Shown: piece after piece, positions 1-7,546 of the stretch
Position numbering within the stretch: the stretch's first letter is position 1
Layout of the letters: every line of letters starts with the position of its first letter
DNA from: CAZMNY01 sp964567745
GTDB taxonomy: Bacteria; Planctomycetota; Planctomycetia; Pirellulales; Pirellulaceae
Length of the DNA stretch: 64,000 nt
NCBI GenBank assembly: GCA_964567745.1
Contig: CAZMNY010000007.1
Location: 1 to 64,000 of the forward strand
Reading direction: 5' to 3'
Made by a program: the position numbers and the translations under genes
The notes under the pieces: model-generated
Database searches by the model: none
What the model saw: only the letters and a program-made list of their open reading frames with translations
Told to the model about the DNA's origin: nothing

Positions 1-39
1 TACATCGCGATCGCAAGAATGCTCATCAACTGGTATTAA
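1..39 (+). CDS. C-terminal tail of a gene cut by the window edge (tentative)
   Basis: Frame 1 is open from the first base and ends at a TAA at 37-39, giving the tail YIAIARMLINWY. Twelve codons are too few to name a family. A hydrophobic tail like this could end a transposase or a membrane protein, but that is a guess. No other reading of these bases looks better. Confidence 0.25.
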   Translation, partial: YIAIARMLINWY

Positions 40-402
40 GGGACAGAGCCTAGGCCAGTCTAGCTATAGCTAGGTTGTTTCGCCCTTTCAGGGCTTCGGC
101 TATGGCGACAACCAAAACCCAGGCGGCGCTTGCGGTTTCGCCTCAAGACTTCCCCTGGGCTGGTATGTTGCGCCCCTTCGGGACAACACGCCGTCAAGAC
201 TCACGAGCCGAAAGCGCCGGCATTGAACGCTGGATGATCTTCCAGGCGCGTGACTGGGGCTTCCAGCCGCAGTGGCCGTGCGGCAAAATGGCGTGCTAGC
301 GCCAAGTCACATTCGTTTGGCGCACCGGCTAGCGACGCGACAAGAGATGACCTTCTTCCGCGCCGTGTCTTCGATTTCGCACGAATCTCCCTGGAGTTTG
401 CC
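40..402. other. Intergenic region with imperfect palindromes
   Basis: No convincing gene lies before pepA. The stretch holds short hairpin-prone segments such as CGCCCTTTCAGGGC near 80-95. A pair of AACCCAGG / CCTGGGCT arms at roughly 115-160 brackets the text between them. A 3' portion resembles the dispersed CCGTGGCTGGGGC element annotated separately. Short ORFs that cross it have repeat-like, arginine-rich translations and are not supported as genes. Confidence 0.5.
246..302 (+). repeat. Partial copy of the 160-bp CCGTGGCTGGGGC element
   Basis: The run GCGTGACTGGGGCTTCCAG followed by CCGCAGTGGCCG and an AAATGGCG...TAGCGC segment matches the left part of the element at 38697-38857 in the same order. 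The right inverted terminus is missing, so this looks like a decayed or truncated copy just upstream of pepA. It may overlap the pepA promoter region. Confidence 0.5.
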
Positions 403-1854
403 ATGCGCGTTGTCTCAACTAACGACAATCCTATCGCGATAGCCGCCGATGCATTGGTGCTAGCGAAGTTCTCCGATGTCGAATGGGACGACGATTCGCG
501 CGCAATTGACCAGGCGGTCGGTGAAAGCTTGACTCGGCTTGTTGAGTATGAGCGGTTGAAGGGATCGGTTGGCGAGTTGACGACGCTCCCCGCGCCGACG
601 GGCGTTCAGGCCAAACAGATTGTCGTCGCTGGATTGGGCGAACGAGCAAAGTGCGGGGCTACGGAAATTCGTCGAGCATTCGGAGCGGCGGCAAAGTCGA
701 TTGCCTCCAAGGCGTGTCCGCGAGTCGTCGTCGTCGCGCCATTGTTGGACAACGATCAATGCGAATCCGCGCTGGTGGCGATGCAAGTCGGTTGCGTCGG
801 CCAAGACCTTCATCGCGCTGAGAAGCGTTTGAACGCGTTTGACGAAATCGCATGGCGCGGCGGCGATGACGCGGCTCTTTATCGCGCCGCCATCCTGGGT
901 CAAGCCGTCAATTTGACGCGAGAGCTCGTCAACGAACCGGCGAACATCGTTTACCCGGCGTCGTTCGCAGATCGAGCGAATCAAGTCGCGACCGAATGCG
1001 GCATGGAGATCGAGATTTGGGATCAAGCCAAGTTGGAAGAGGAAAAATGCGGTTCGCTGCTCGCAGTTTCAAGAGGCTCGTCTCAACCACCGCGATTGGT
1101 CATTCTCCGCTGGAACGGAGGCGAGCCCGGTGACGCGCCGCTGGCGCTTGTCGGAAAAGGCGTCACGTTTGACTCCGGCGGCTTGTCACTCAAACCCAGC
1201 GAGGGCATGAAGACGATGAAATGCGATATGGCCGGTGCCGCGACGGTGCTCGGCGCCATGTCCGCGATATCGCGACTTAAATCGCCGACGAACGTGGTTG
1301 CCGTGATGGGGCTGGTCGAAAACATGGTGAGCGGCGATAGCTACAAACTGGGTGATGTGCTGACGGCTCGCAGCGGCAAGACGATTGAAGTGCTCAACAC
1401 CGACGCCGAAGGGCGGCTCGTTCTGGCGGACGCCCTCAACGTCGTGCAGGACGACAAGCCGTCTCGAATCATCGACCTGGCGACGCTCACCGGCGCCTGT
1501 CTCGTCGCTCTGGGAACCGAGGTCGCGGGGCTGATGGCGAATGACGATGATTGGCGACAGGAAGTGCAGGACACAGCCGAGGCCTGTGGCGAAGCGGCTT
1601 GGCCTCTTCCCATGTTTGCGGCCTTTGGCGAACAGATTAAGAGCCAAGTCGCCGACATCAAGAACATCGGCGAGGGGCGTTGGGGCGGCTCGATCACGGC
1701 CGCGAAATTCCTCGAGGAATTCGTCGACGACGACATTCCCTGGACCCATATCGACATCGCCGGTCCCGCTTTCTTCGACTCCGCAAAGCCTTGGATTGAT
1801 GCGGGTGGAGCCGGCTCATTCGTTCGAACGCTGGCCCGAATCGCCAAGGCCTAA
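403..1854 (+). CDS. pepA: Leucyl aminopeptidase (peptidase family M17)
   Basis: This is a cytoplasmic two-metal aminopeptidase that removes N-terminal residues from peptides. The 483-residue product has the usual M17 length, with a variable N-terminal domain and a C-terminal catalytic domain. The metal and catalytic residues are visible in GKGVTFDSGGLSLKP and MKCDMAGAA at about residues 250-285, and in the family signature NTDAEGRL near 331-338. The frame is open upstream to 250, but the ATG at 403 begins MRVVSTNDNPIAI, which fits the family N-terminus, and the upstream codons overlap repeat DNA. Its stop (1852-1854) overlaps the stop of the convergent gene on the other strand. Confidence 0.95.
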   Translation: MRVVSTNDNPIAIAADALVLAKFSDVEWDDDSRAIDQAVGESLTRLVEYERLKGSVGELTTLPAPTGVQAKQIVVAGLGERAKCGATEIRRAFGAAAKSIASKACPRVVVVAPLLDNDQCESALVAMQVGCVGQDLHRAEKRLNAFDEIAWRGGDDAALYRAAILGQAVNLTRELVNEPANIVYPASFADRANQVATECGMEIEIWDQAKLEEEKCGSLLAVSRGSSQPPRLVILRWNGGEPGDAPLALVGKGVTFDSGGLSLKPSEGMKTMKCDMAGAATVLGAMSAISRLKSPTNVVAVMGLVENMVSGDSYKLGDVLTARSGKTIEVLNTDAEGRLVLADALNVVQDDKPSRIIDLATLTGACLVALGTEVAGLMANDDDWRQEVQDTAEACGEAAWPLPMFAAFGEQIKSQVADIKNIGEGRWGGSITAAKFLEEFVDDDIPWTHIDIAGPAFFDSAKPWIDAGGAGSFVRTLARIAKA

Positions 1855-3092
1855 TCGACAGGGCCGCCGTCGCAGGGAACGCGATGCTTCTTTAGGCGAT
1901 TGCGAGCTTGATCGGCCCAAGGGCTGTCGGCGGCCAACTCGATAAACGTTCGCCAATGGACCTCCGCTTCGTCCATTCGAAAAAGCTCGTCCAGTGTTTG
2001 AGCCAAATGATAATGGGCGTCGGGATAGTCGCCGTGGATCGTCAAGGCACCTTCGAAAGCGGCGGCGGCCAATTCGAATTGGCCCTGCTCCGCAAGTAAG
2101 CAGCCGAGATTGTGTCGAGCTTCAACGTACTGATCATCGATTTCGATGACGTTGTAATAGCGTTCGCGAGCACCGGCCGAATCGCCGAGTCGGTACAGCA
2201 GCTCAGCCAGCTGAAAGCACGTCGACGCCACCAGTCCTCCAGCCGCCAAAGCGGCTCGATAGGCGTCGACCGCGTCCTCCAATCGCCCTTCGTCTTCGCA
2301 CAGCATCGCCAACTCGACCATCTCTTCAGGCGTCGCCAGCTCCTGCGTAGCTGCTTGGAATTCGCCGATCCGCAGACTTGGCGGCCCCGAATCCTCGTGG
2401 TCGTTCGTGCCTTCGAGCGCTTCAAAGTCGAATCGAAGCTGGCCACCCGGCTCGAGCAGCCCTTCGCCCTGCCGCAAAAGTAACTGTCGCCCTTCGATGA
2501 TGACCGACAATTGCGCTAGCGGACGCTCGACGTTCGGCAGAAAGCGCGAAAGTCGAGCGAGCTTCTTTTCGATCGCGTTGGGTGAGGCACCCGCTGCGAG
2601 CAACTTAGCGAGGTTGCGAGCGGTGGAGACTTCCTGAAACTCGAAATAGGGCAGGCGGTGCACTTCCCGAGCTGGCACGATCAGACCACGTCGAGCCCAG
2701 CGACGGATGATGGGCAGCGGGACGCCAAGCAATTCGGCCAACATCGCCGGCGTGTAGAGTCGATCTTCGAGCGTCTCTTCGTCGATGAGACCCAAGCGAT
2801 GCCAGAACTCGGTCTCCGAGATGATCTCAACTTGGCCGTCTCCAGCCAATTCCTGTAGACGTCGGTCCTGAGGAATTTCATCATCCGCGATCGGCAATTC
2901 ATCCGCCCCGACCACGATCAGATTGAGCCTGTCATCCGCGAGATCGACAGTCTGCCCGCCATGCTCGCGGACAACTTGAACCGCCGAACGTTTTGGGACG
3001 GCGCCCAATTTTCCCAGGAAGGTGACGTACTTCGAGCCGAGAAGGTCCGCGTTGGACTCGTCGCCGGGAACGTCGGTGGTAGAGCTTGCCAT
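1851..3092 (-). CDS. BRCT-like, MerR-type HTH and TPR protein
   Basis: The 413-residue product shows three regions. A BRCT-like segment at about 20-97 contains KYVTFLGKLG, a VREHGG motif and a hydrophobic LIVVG strand. A MerR-type helix-turn-helix at about 112-185 contains LYTPAMLAELLGVPLPIIR and RRGLI. Several TPR units cover about 255-400. Such a protein could bind DNA while scaffolding partners through its TPRs; no target is visible. The ATG at 3092 is preferred over the TTG at 3146 because it begins a typical acidic linker before the BRCT region, although neither start has a strong ribosome-binding site. It converges on pepA with overlapping stops. The domain order recurs in planctomycetes to my recollection, but its function is not established. 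Confidence 0.8.
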   Translation of the reverse strand: MASSTTDVPGDESNADLLGSKYVTFLGKLGAVPKRSAVQVVREHGGQTVDLADDRLNLIVVGADELPIADDEIPQDRRLQELAGDGQVEIISETEFWHRLGLIDEETLEDRLYTPAMLAELLGVPLPIIRRWARRGLIVPAREVHRLPYFEFQEVSTARNLAKLLAAGASPNAIEKKLARLSRFLPNVERPLAQLSVIIEGRQLLLRQGEGLLEPGGQLRFDFEALEGTNDHEDSGPPSLRIGEFQAATQELATPEEMVELAMLCEDEGRLEDAVDAYRAALAAGGLVASTCFQLAELLYRLGDSAGARERYYNVIEIDDQYVEARHNLGCLLAEQGQFELAAAAFEGALTIHGDYPDAHYHLAQTLDELFRMDEAEVHWRTFIELAADSPWADQARNRLKKHRVPCDGGPVD

Positions 3093-3293
3093 CGTATCGA
3101 ACTTTGTCGCCGCGACTCGATGCGCGTGCGAATCATACTGTGTCAACTTTTAGATCTCAAAATGGACCCGCGTCGAGACAATACACCTGCAAACAGGGCG
3201 GAGGCCATAGCGAGCGCGTGCTCGGATTCTCACAGTTGACAGAGCGTTTGGCAATCGGCGAACGACAAGATTTTGCCTGGCAGCCGAGTGATG

Positions 3294-4772
3294 CTATCGG
3301 CGAACGTCCCAAAGCTCACGCCACCCGCCAAGCTTGGCCATCGGCTTGCCATCGTCCGGCTTGCCATCGTCCGACTTGCCATCGTCCGACTTGCCATCGT
3401 CCGCCGCGTCAGCCTTTTTGGAGTCGCCGGCTTCGCTGTTTTCTTTGGCGTTTTCCGGCTTCTTCAACTCGAGCTGCTGACGTTCTTCATCGGAAATCGC
3501 CGGCTTCTTTTCTGCTGGCTCCATGGGAGTTTTTGCTCGCGTACCGCCGGTGATCGTTTCTTCCTTGACGATCTCAGCGCCTTTGATGTTGGCGGGATCT
3601 TCGTCTTCCACGATCACCGATTGGCCGGCAGGCTCTGCCGGATAGCGAACCGCTACGCGTCGCGGGACTCGGCGAACCACGGTATAGGGAACCAGCTTTC
3701 GCACGGTGACGGGATATCGTTCCGTGCGGACTTCATCGACCATTTTGCAGACGCGGACGTCGTATTCTTCGTCCTTTTCCTGGTAGACGTATTTGCGAGC
3801 GGTTACCGGAACCGTCCTCTCCATCACTTCTCGAGTCCACGTCTTCTCGCGGATCGGAATTCGATAAGTCACGCGCTTGATGATCGGCTTGCGAACCGTG
3901 ACTGGAACATCGGTTTCACGGATCTCTTTTTCCCATTTGCGAACGGTGACCGGGACTTTGCGAGTCTCGGTGTACTCTTCCATCCGAGTTCTCGTGACAG
4001 GTCGCTCCGCAACAACCGTGCGTGGTTGAAGTTGGGTGACAGGAACCCGCACTCCGACCACGTTGGGCACGTATTGACGGCGCGTTTCGATCACGTTTGG
4101 AGAGACGCGGGGAACCCAGTTGAATCCGCTACGGTAATAAACAGTCTGGCCAGTGCGGCCATCGACTCCGTAGCCGGGACCCGTCCATCTCAGCCGATTC
4201 TGAACGCGGCCAGGATGGACGATTTGCTGATCCACGAAACCGCCACGGTCGACGTATTGAGTTTTGTAGCTGGTGACCGGAGTATTCTCGGTGTACTGAT
4301 ACGGCTGCATTACCGTTTCGGTGACCGGTCTCGCAACGCGATAATTCTCTTCGCGCTCCTCAACGTAGTCGACCGGTTTCCACACCGTGTGGCGTTCGGT
4401 TCGCGAGCTTGTCTCTTCGACCCATTGGGTCTTGTCGACGGTTCGCTCTTCGTATCGTGTCGACCATTTTGGCTTGAGCACCGTGTAACGCTCAACACGG
4501 TCATGCGTTTCGACAACCGGCTTGGCGACGCGGATGGTGCGAGTACGCGTCTCGGTGGACCATTCTGGGCGCTTCACCGTGTATTCGCGTTCACGATATT
4601 CCGTCTTGTACTCAACTCGATATCGCGTCACTTCTTCTTCGTCATACACCAAGCGGTAGACGATGCGATCCGTGCACGCGCACTGGGCATACAGCGAGGA
4701 GCAGAAAAAGGACGAGGTGCAGTAAACGAGGGCCACGGCAATGGCGGCAGAACTGCGAACGACGGTATTCAT
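3294..4772 (-). CDS. Secreted repeat protein with YTV / PVTVRK-type repeats
   Basis: The 492-residue protein starts with a signal peptide (MNTVVRSSAAIAVALVYC, cleavage near residue 30). The body is a long series of degenerate beta-type repeats alternating aromatic, basic and Thr/Val residues, for example REYTVKRPEWSTETRT, RHTVWKPVDYVEE and several VPVTVRK units. A charged low-complexity tail (KKPENAKENSEAGDSKK, then DDGKS/DDGKP units) follows. I cannot assign a function. The architecture resembles exported planctomycete surface proteins, so a cell-wall or matrix role is possible. A long open frame on the opposite strand (3273-4796) is a shadow of the repeats. Confidence 0.75.
   Translation of the reverse strand: MNTVVRSSAAIAVALVYCTSSFFCSSLYAQCACTDRIVYRLVYDEEEVTRYRVEYKTEYREREYTVKRPEWSTETRTRTIRVAKPVVETHDRVERYTVLKPKWSTRYEERTVDKTQWVEETSSRTERHTVWKPVDYVEEREENYRVARPVTETVMQPYQYTENTPVTSYKTQYVDRGGFVDQQIVHPGRVQNRLRWTGPGYGVDGRTGQTVYYRSGFNWVPRVSPNVIETRRQYVPNVVGVRVPVTQLQPRTVVAERPVTRTRMEEYTETRKVPVTVRKWEKEIRETDVPVTVRKPIIKRVTYRIPIREKTWTREVMERTVPVTARKYVYQEKDEEYDVRVCKMVDEVRTERYPVTVRKLVPYTVVRRVPRRVAVRYPAEPAGQSVIVEDEDPANIKGAEIVKEETITGGTRAKTPMEPAEKKPAISDEERQQLELKKPENAKENSEAGDSKKADAADDGKSDDGKSDDGKPDDGKPMAKLGGWRELWDVRR
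3345..3404. repeat. 15-bp tandem repeat inside the secreted repeat gene
   Basis: Four consecutive 15-bp units (CTTGCCATCGTCCGA with one-base variants) lie in frame and encode DDGKS/DDGKP on the minus strand. The period is a multiple of three, so copy-number change would alter the length of the acidic tail without a frameshift. Confidence 0.9.
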
Positions 4773-5253
4773 GCATCAATTCCTTATCACGGCTAATCGT
4801 GACGGGGATCCCATAAAGAATTCTGGCCCATCTCCCTAGCCAGCGCACCGAAAGCGATAGCGCAATGATCGCCTACATTGAGTTTGCCGGAGATTGTCGA
4901 TTCTCGCAAACGTTAAATTGCTCGATCTCTTAGCTTTCGCGCAAAAAGCGTCGAGCAGACAACGGTTTACGACATCAAAAAATGATTAAAGAATTATGAC
5001 GGATCAACCGACAGCGTTTTCTGTTCCGATTGCCGAAGGCCTAGTGCTGCGTTACGCCTTGGTTTTAGGGTGGCGCACCCGATTCGCCGTGGCGGGCGTT
5101 GACCAAACGAATTGTCGATCCCAATTCCAAGCTGTAACACAGCACTAGTGGCGAATCTCGCGTTGCATGTCTAACTTGCCCAGTCGCTACAACCGTTCAA
5201 ATCCCTCTGTTTTGAACCTCGCGAGAACAACGATCTCGGAACGCGCTACATGC
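4773..5253. other. Intergenic region holding a 108-bp element
   Basis: Apart from the element at 5041-5148, this space contains an AT-richer segment at about 4900-5000 that may hold the promoter of the minus-strand repeat protein. No gene is seen. Confidence 0.5.
5041..5148 (+). mobile_element. 108-bp MITE-like element, subtype A, copy 1
   Basis: The element begins CTAGTGCTGCGTTAC and ends GTAACACAGCACTAG, which are near-perfect inverted termini with CTAG at both ends. It differs from the copy at 16080-16187 at only about four positions over 108 bp. It has no coding capacity. The CTAG ends suggest insertion into CTAG by a transposase encoded elsewhere. IS630- or IS5-like enzymes are known to use such targets, but this assignment is inferred. 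Confidence 0.8.
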
Positions 5254-7539
5254 CTATGCGAGTCGCCAGCGTTTGCGGAGAAACCACTCGACGCTGAGCA
5301 GGCTGGCGAACATCAAGAACAAGAGCCAGGCGCTGATGGAGCCCGCGCCGAGTTGCCATTTCTTTTGAATAGCGATCTTCAGGTCGGGCGGATTGTCAAT
5401 CATCTCTTGCAGAATTGACTCGCCCTGTTCGGCTGAGGCGATGCGGCCGCCAGCGTCTTGGGTGGCGGCGGCCAGTCTGGCAAGCTGATCCGGGTCGGCG
5501 GCTGGATTGCCGAGCTCGATGTCTCGCGACGTCAGCAGGAAGTCGGCCTGCGCTTCGCCGAGCTTCTGGCCGTTTTGAGACGCCGAATAGACGATCGAGC
5601 AGCGACCGGTGTAAGGGACGTTGTCCAAGCTGCCTCGCCACTTATCTCCGTCCTTAACCAACTCGATCGGCGTACGCTGACCTGCGGGACCGATCAGCCA
5701 CGCGGTAGCTTCGGCGTCGGCGATGGCGTCGCCGCTTCCCGTCTTGGCGCCTGCCGTAAACACGACTCGCGATCCCGCGTCGAAGCGCCTCTGCGGAAGC
5801 CGAATCCAAACGTCACTCTTCTCCACCGCGTCACGGTGCGCGAGCCACAGTACGGCTTGCCGCCAAAACCGCTTGTGCTCTCCCGAATAATCGTGCGTCC
5901 ACCGGCGAGTTGAATCGCCGGCGAAGGCGAGCACGCGGCCTTGTCCATATTCGCCGGCAACCAACAGCGGTTCACCTCGCGGCGACTCGGCCAGCACCAG
6001 CGCTCGAGGTTTGATGGCGGTGAATCGATTGGCGCCCAACAGTGGCGGCAGCTTTCGCCACAGCGCCTGGTTATCTTCTTCGTTTGTCGCCAGTCGCGTA
6101 ATGGGATGACTTCGCATCGGGAACATCGGCAATGGCCCGGGCAAATGCTGGTCTTGTTGGATCGGCTGATGCAGACCAAGTTCTTGGCGAACGAAGCGAG
6201 GCATCTCGATCGGCAAGACATCGTTGAATTTCGTTAGCCGGTAACCGCCGGGCGCGAAGCTATAGAATCCGCCGATCATCATGAACCCCTGGCCTCGATC
6301 GATGGCGGCCGCCAACGCGTCGATGTTCTTTTTGCCCAAGGCCGATGAATCGACATTTTCCATCAGAACAATGTCGTATTTTCCGTCGATGATTTCGCGA
6401 AGATCAACCGGCCAGCGGGACCGATCGTCCGAGGCGTCGTAGATGAAGCGATTATCCAGTTCAATATCGGGCGACTCGGCCAACGCTCGGCGCAGGCGAA
6501 TTTGCTCACCCGGCGGCCCGGAGAAAACGCCACCGATCAGATAGGCGACTTTTAAGCCGCCATCGCGAACGGTGAGAAAAGCGGTGAGCTGATTGTTGTC
6601 GGTCACGCGTTCGCGATTTTGCGGTGGTACGCGAACCGATAACGTGTAAGCGCCGGGAGTGTCAGGGGTGAACGGAATCTTGACCGGCACTCGCTCGCCG
6701 TCCGTGCTGGCCGTCGTCATGAAAGGTCCGAGTGTCGATTTCTCGCCGACCGGATTCGTGACGATCAACTCAACAGGCAGCGGGCGGTTGACGTATCCAC
6801 GAACATTGAGCATCGCTTCGACGGTCAATTTGTTTTTGACGAACACCGTATATTGCTCGGGAAGATTCTCGACAGCCACGTCGGCGAATTCGCTTGCATC
6901 GCCGGAAGGCCCAAAGGGAAATGCGTAGAGCGGGCAGTCGAGCCGCGACAATTCTCGCCCGACTCGATGCAATTCGACTTGAGGTTGAAACGCAGTCTGA
7001 GCTCCGTCGCTCAACAACAGCACACCGGCGATGCGGTGCCCAACTTCACGCCTCACCGCCTCATGAAGGCTCGTGCCGATATCCGTCAGCTCCTCCCCCG
7101 GCGCGAGCGGCAGCTTGATTTGAGTGCCGTCCCAATTCGCCTCGACCAACTGGCCGCCAAATCCATAAACTCGAATGTCGAGCGTCTTGTCCAACTTGGC
7201 GAGCAACGGCGCCGCTCGCTTGAAGAATTCGGACTGGGCTTCCCAACGAGTCTTTCCGTCGCCGGAGGAATTTGGCAGGTCCATGCTCCGGCTGTAATCG
7301 AGCATCACGATCAGGACCGCCGATTGCTGCTGCGCGTCCGTCGTAATGCAAGTCGGCCTCAGCATGGCGAGCGCCACCAGCAAGATTACGGCGACTCGCA
7401 GGCCCTGAAGGATTCGCCACTGTTTGGTCTGAATCGATCGGAATGTGGATGGAGCGAGAAGAACGAGCAGCAGCGCCGCGACCATCACCATCACGGCGAG
7501 GTAGCTATCGAGTACAGGTTCTAGTCTCCACTGGGACAT
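5254..7539 (-). CDS. Membrane VWA / glutamine-amidotransferase-like protein (BatA/BatB cluster type)
   Basis: The 761-residue protein has two N-terminal membrane segments (about 13-30 and 48-62). A von Willebrand factor A domain follows, whose metal site reads D81-Y-S-R-S85. A central amidotransferase-like region (about 330-560, with MMIGGFYSF and YGQGRVLAFAGD) comes next. A final membrane helix lies near 737-755 before a short basic tail. Most of the protein should lie outside the cytoplasm. It is the last gene of a minus-strand operon with MoxR, DUF58 and BatA-like genes and starts 7 bp after the gene before it, so co-translation is likely. Families of this kind are linked to MoxR chaperone systems; the client is unknown. 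Confidence 0.85.
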   Translation of the reverse strand: MSQWRLEPVLDSYLAVMVMVAALLLVLLAPSTFRSIQTKQWRILQGLRVAVILLVALAMLRPTCITTDAQQQSAVLIVMLDYSRSMDLPNSSGDGKTRWEAQSEFFKRAAPLLAKLDKTLDIRVYGFGGQLVEANWDGTQIKLPLAPGEELTDIGTSLHEAVRREVGHRIAGVLLLSDGAQTAFQPQVELHRVGRELSRLDCPLYAFPFGPSGDASEFADVAVENLPEQYTVFVKNKLTVEAMLNVRGYVNRPLPVELIVTNPVGEKSTLGPFMTTASTDGERVPVKIPFTPDTPGAYTLSVRVPPQNRERVTDNNQLTAFLTVRDGGLKVAYLIGGVFSGPPGEQIRLRRALAESPDIELDNRFIYDASDDRSRWPVDLREIIDGKYDIVLMENVDSSALGKKNIDALAAAIDRGQGFMMIGGFYSFAPGGYRLTKFNDVLPIEMPRFVRQELGLHQPIQQDQHLPGPLPMFPMRSHPITRLATNEEDNQALWRKLPPLLGANRFTAIKPRALVLAESPRGEPLLVAGEYGQGRVLAFAGDSTRRWTHDYSGEHKRFWRQAVLWLAHRDAVEKSDVWIRLPQRRFDAGSRVVFTAGAKTGSGDAIADAEATAWLIGPAGQRTPIELVKDGDKWRGSLDNVPYTGRCSIVYSASQNGQKLGEAQADFLLTSRDIELGNPAADPDQLARLAAATQDAGGRIASAEQGESILQEMIDNPPDLKIAIQKKWQLGAGSISAWLLFLMFASLLSVEWFLRKRWRLA

Positions 7540-7546
7540 TCAGGAC

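Noticed and set aside
3273..4796. 507-residue plus-strand frame over the secreted repeat gene
   Set aside because: It is the antisense of the minus-strand gene, which has a signal peptide and repeats. The plus frame has a low-complexity, histidine/phenylalanine-rich translation.
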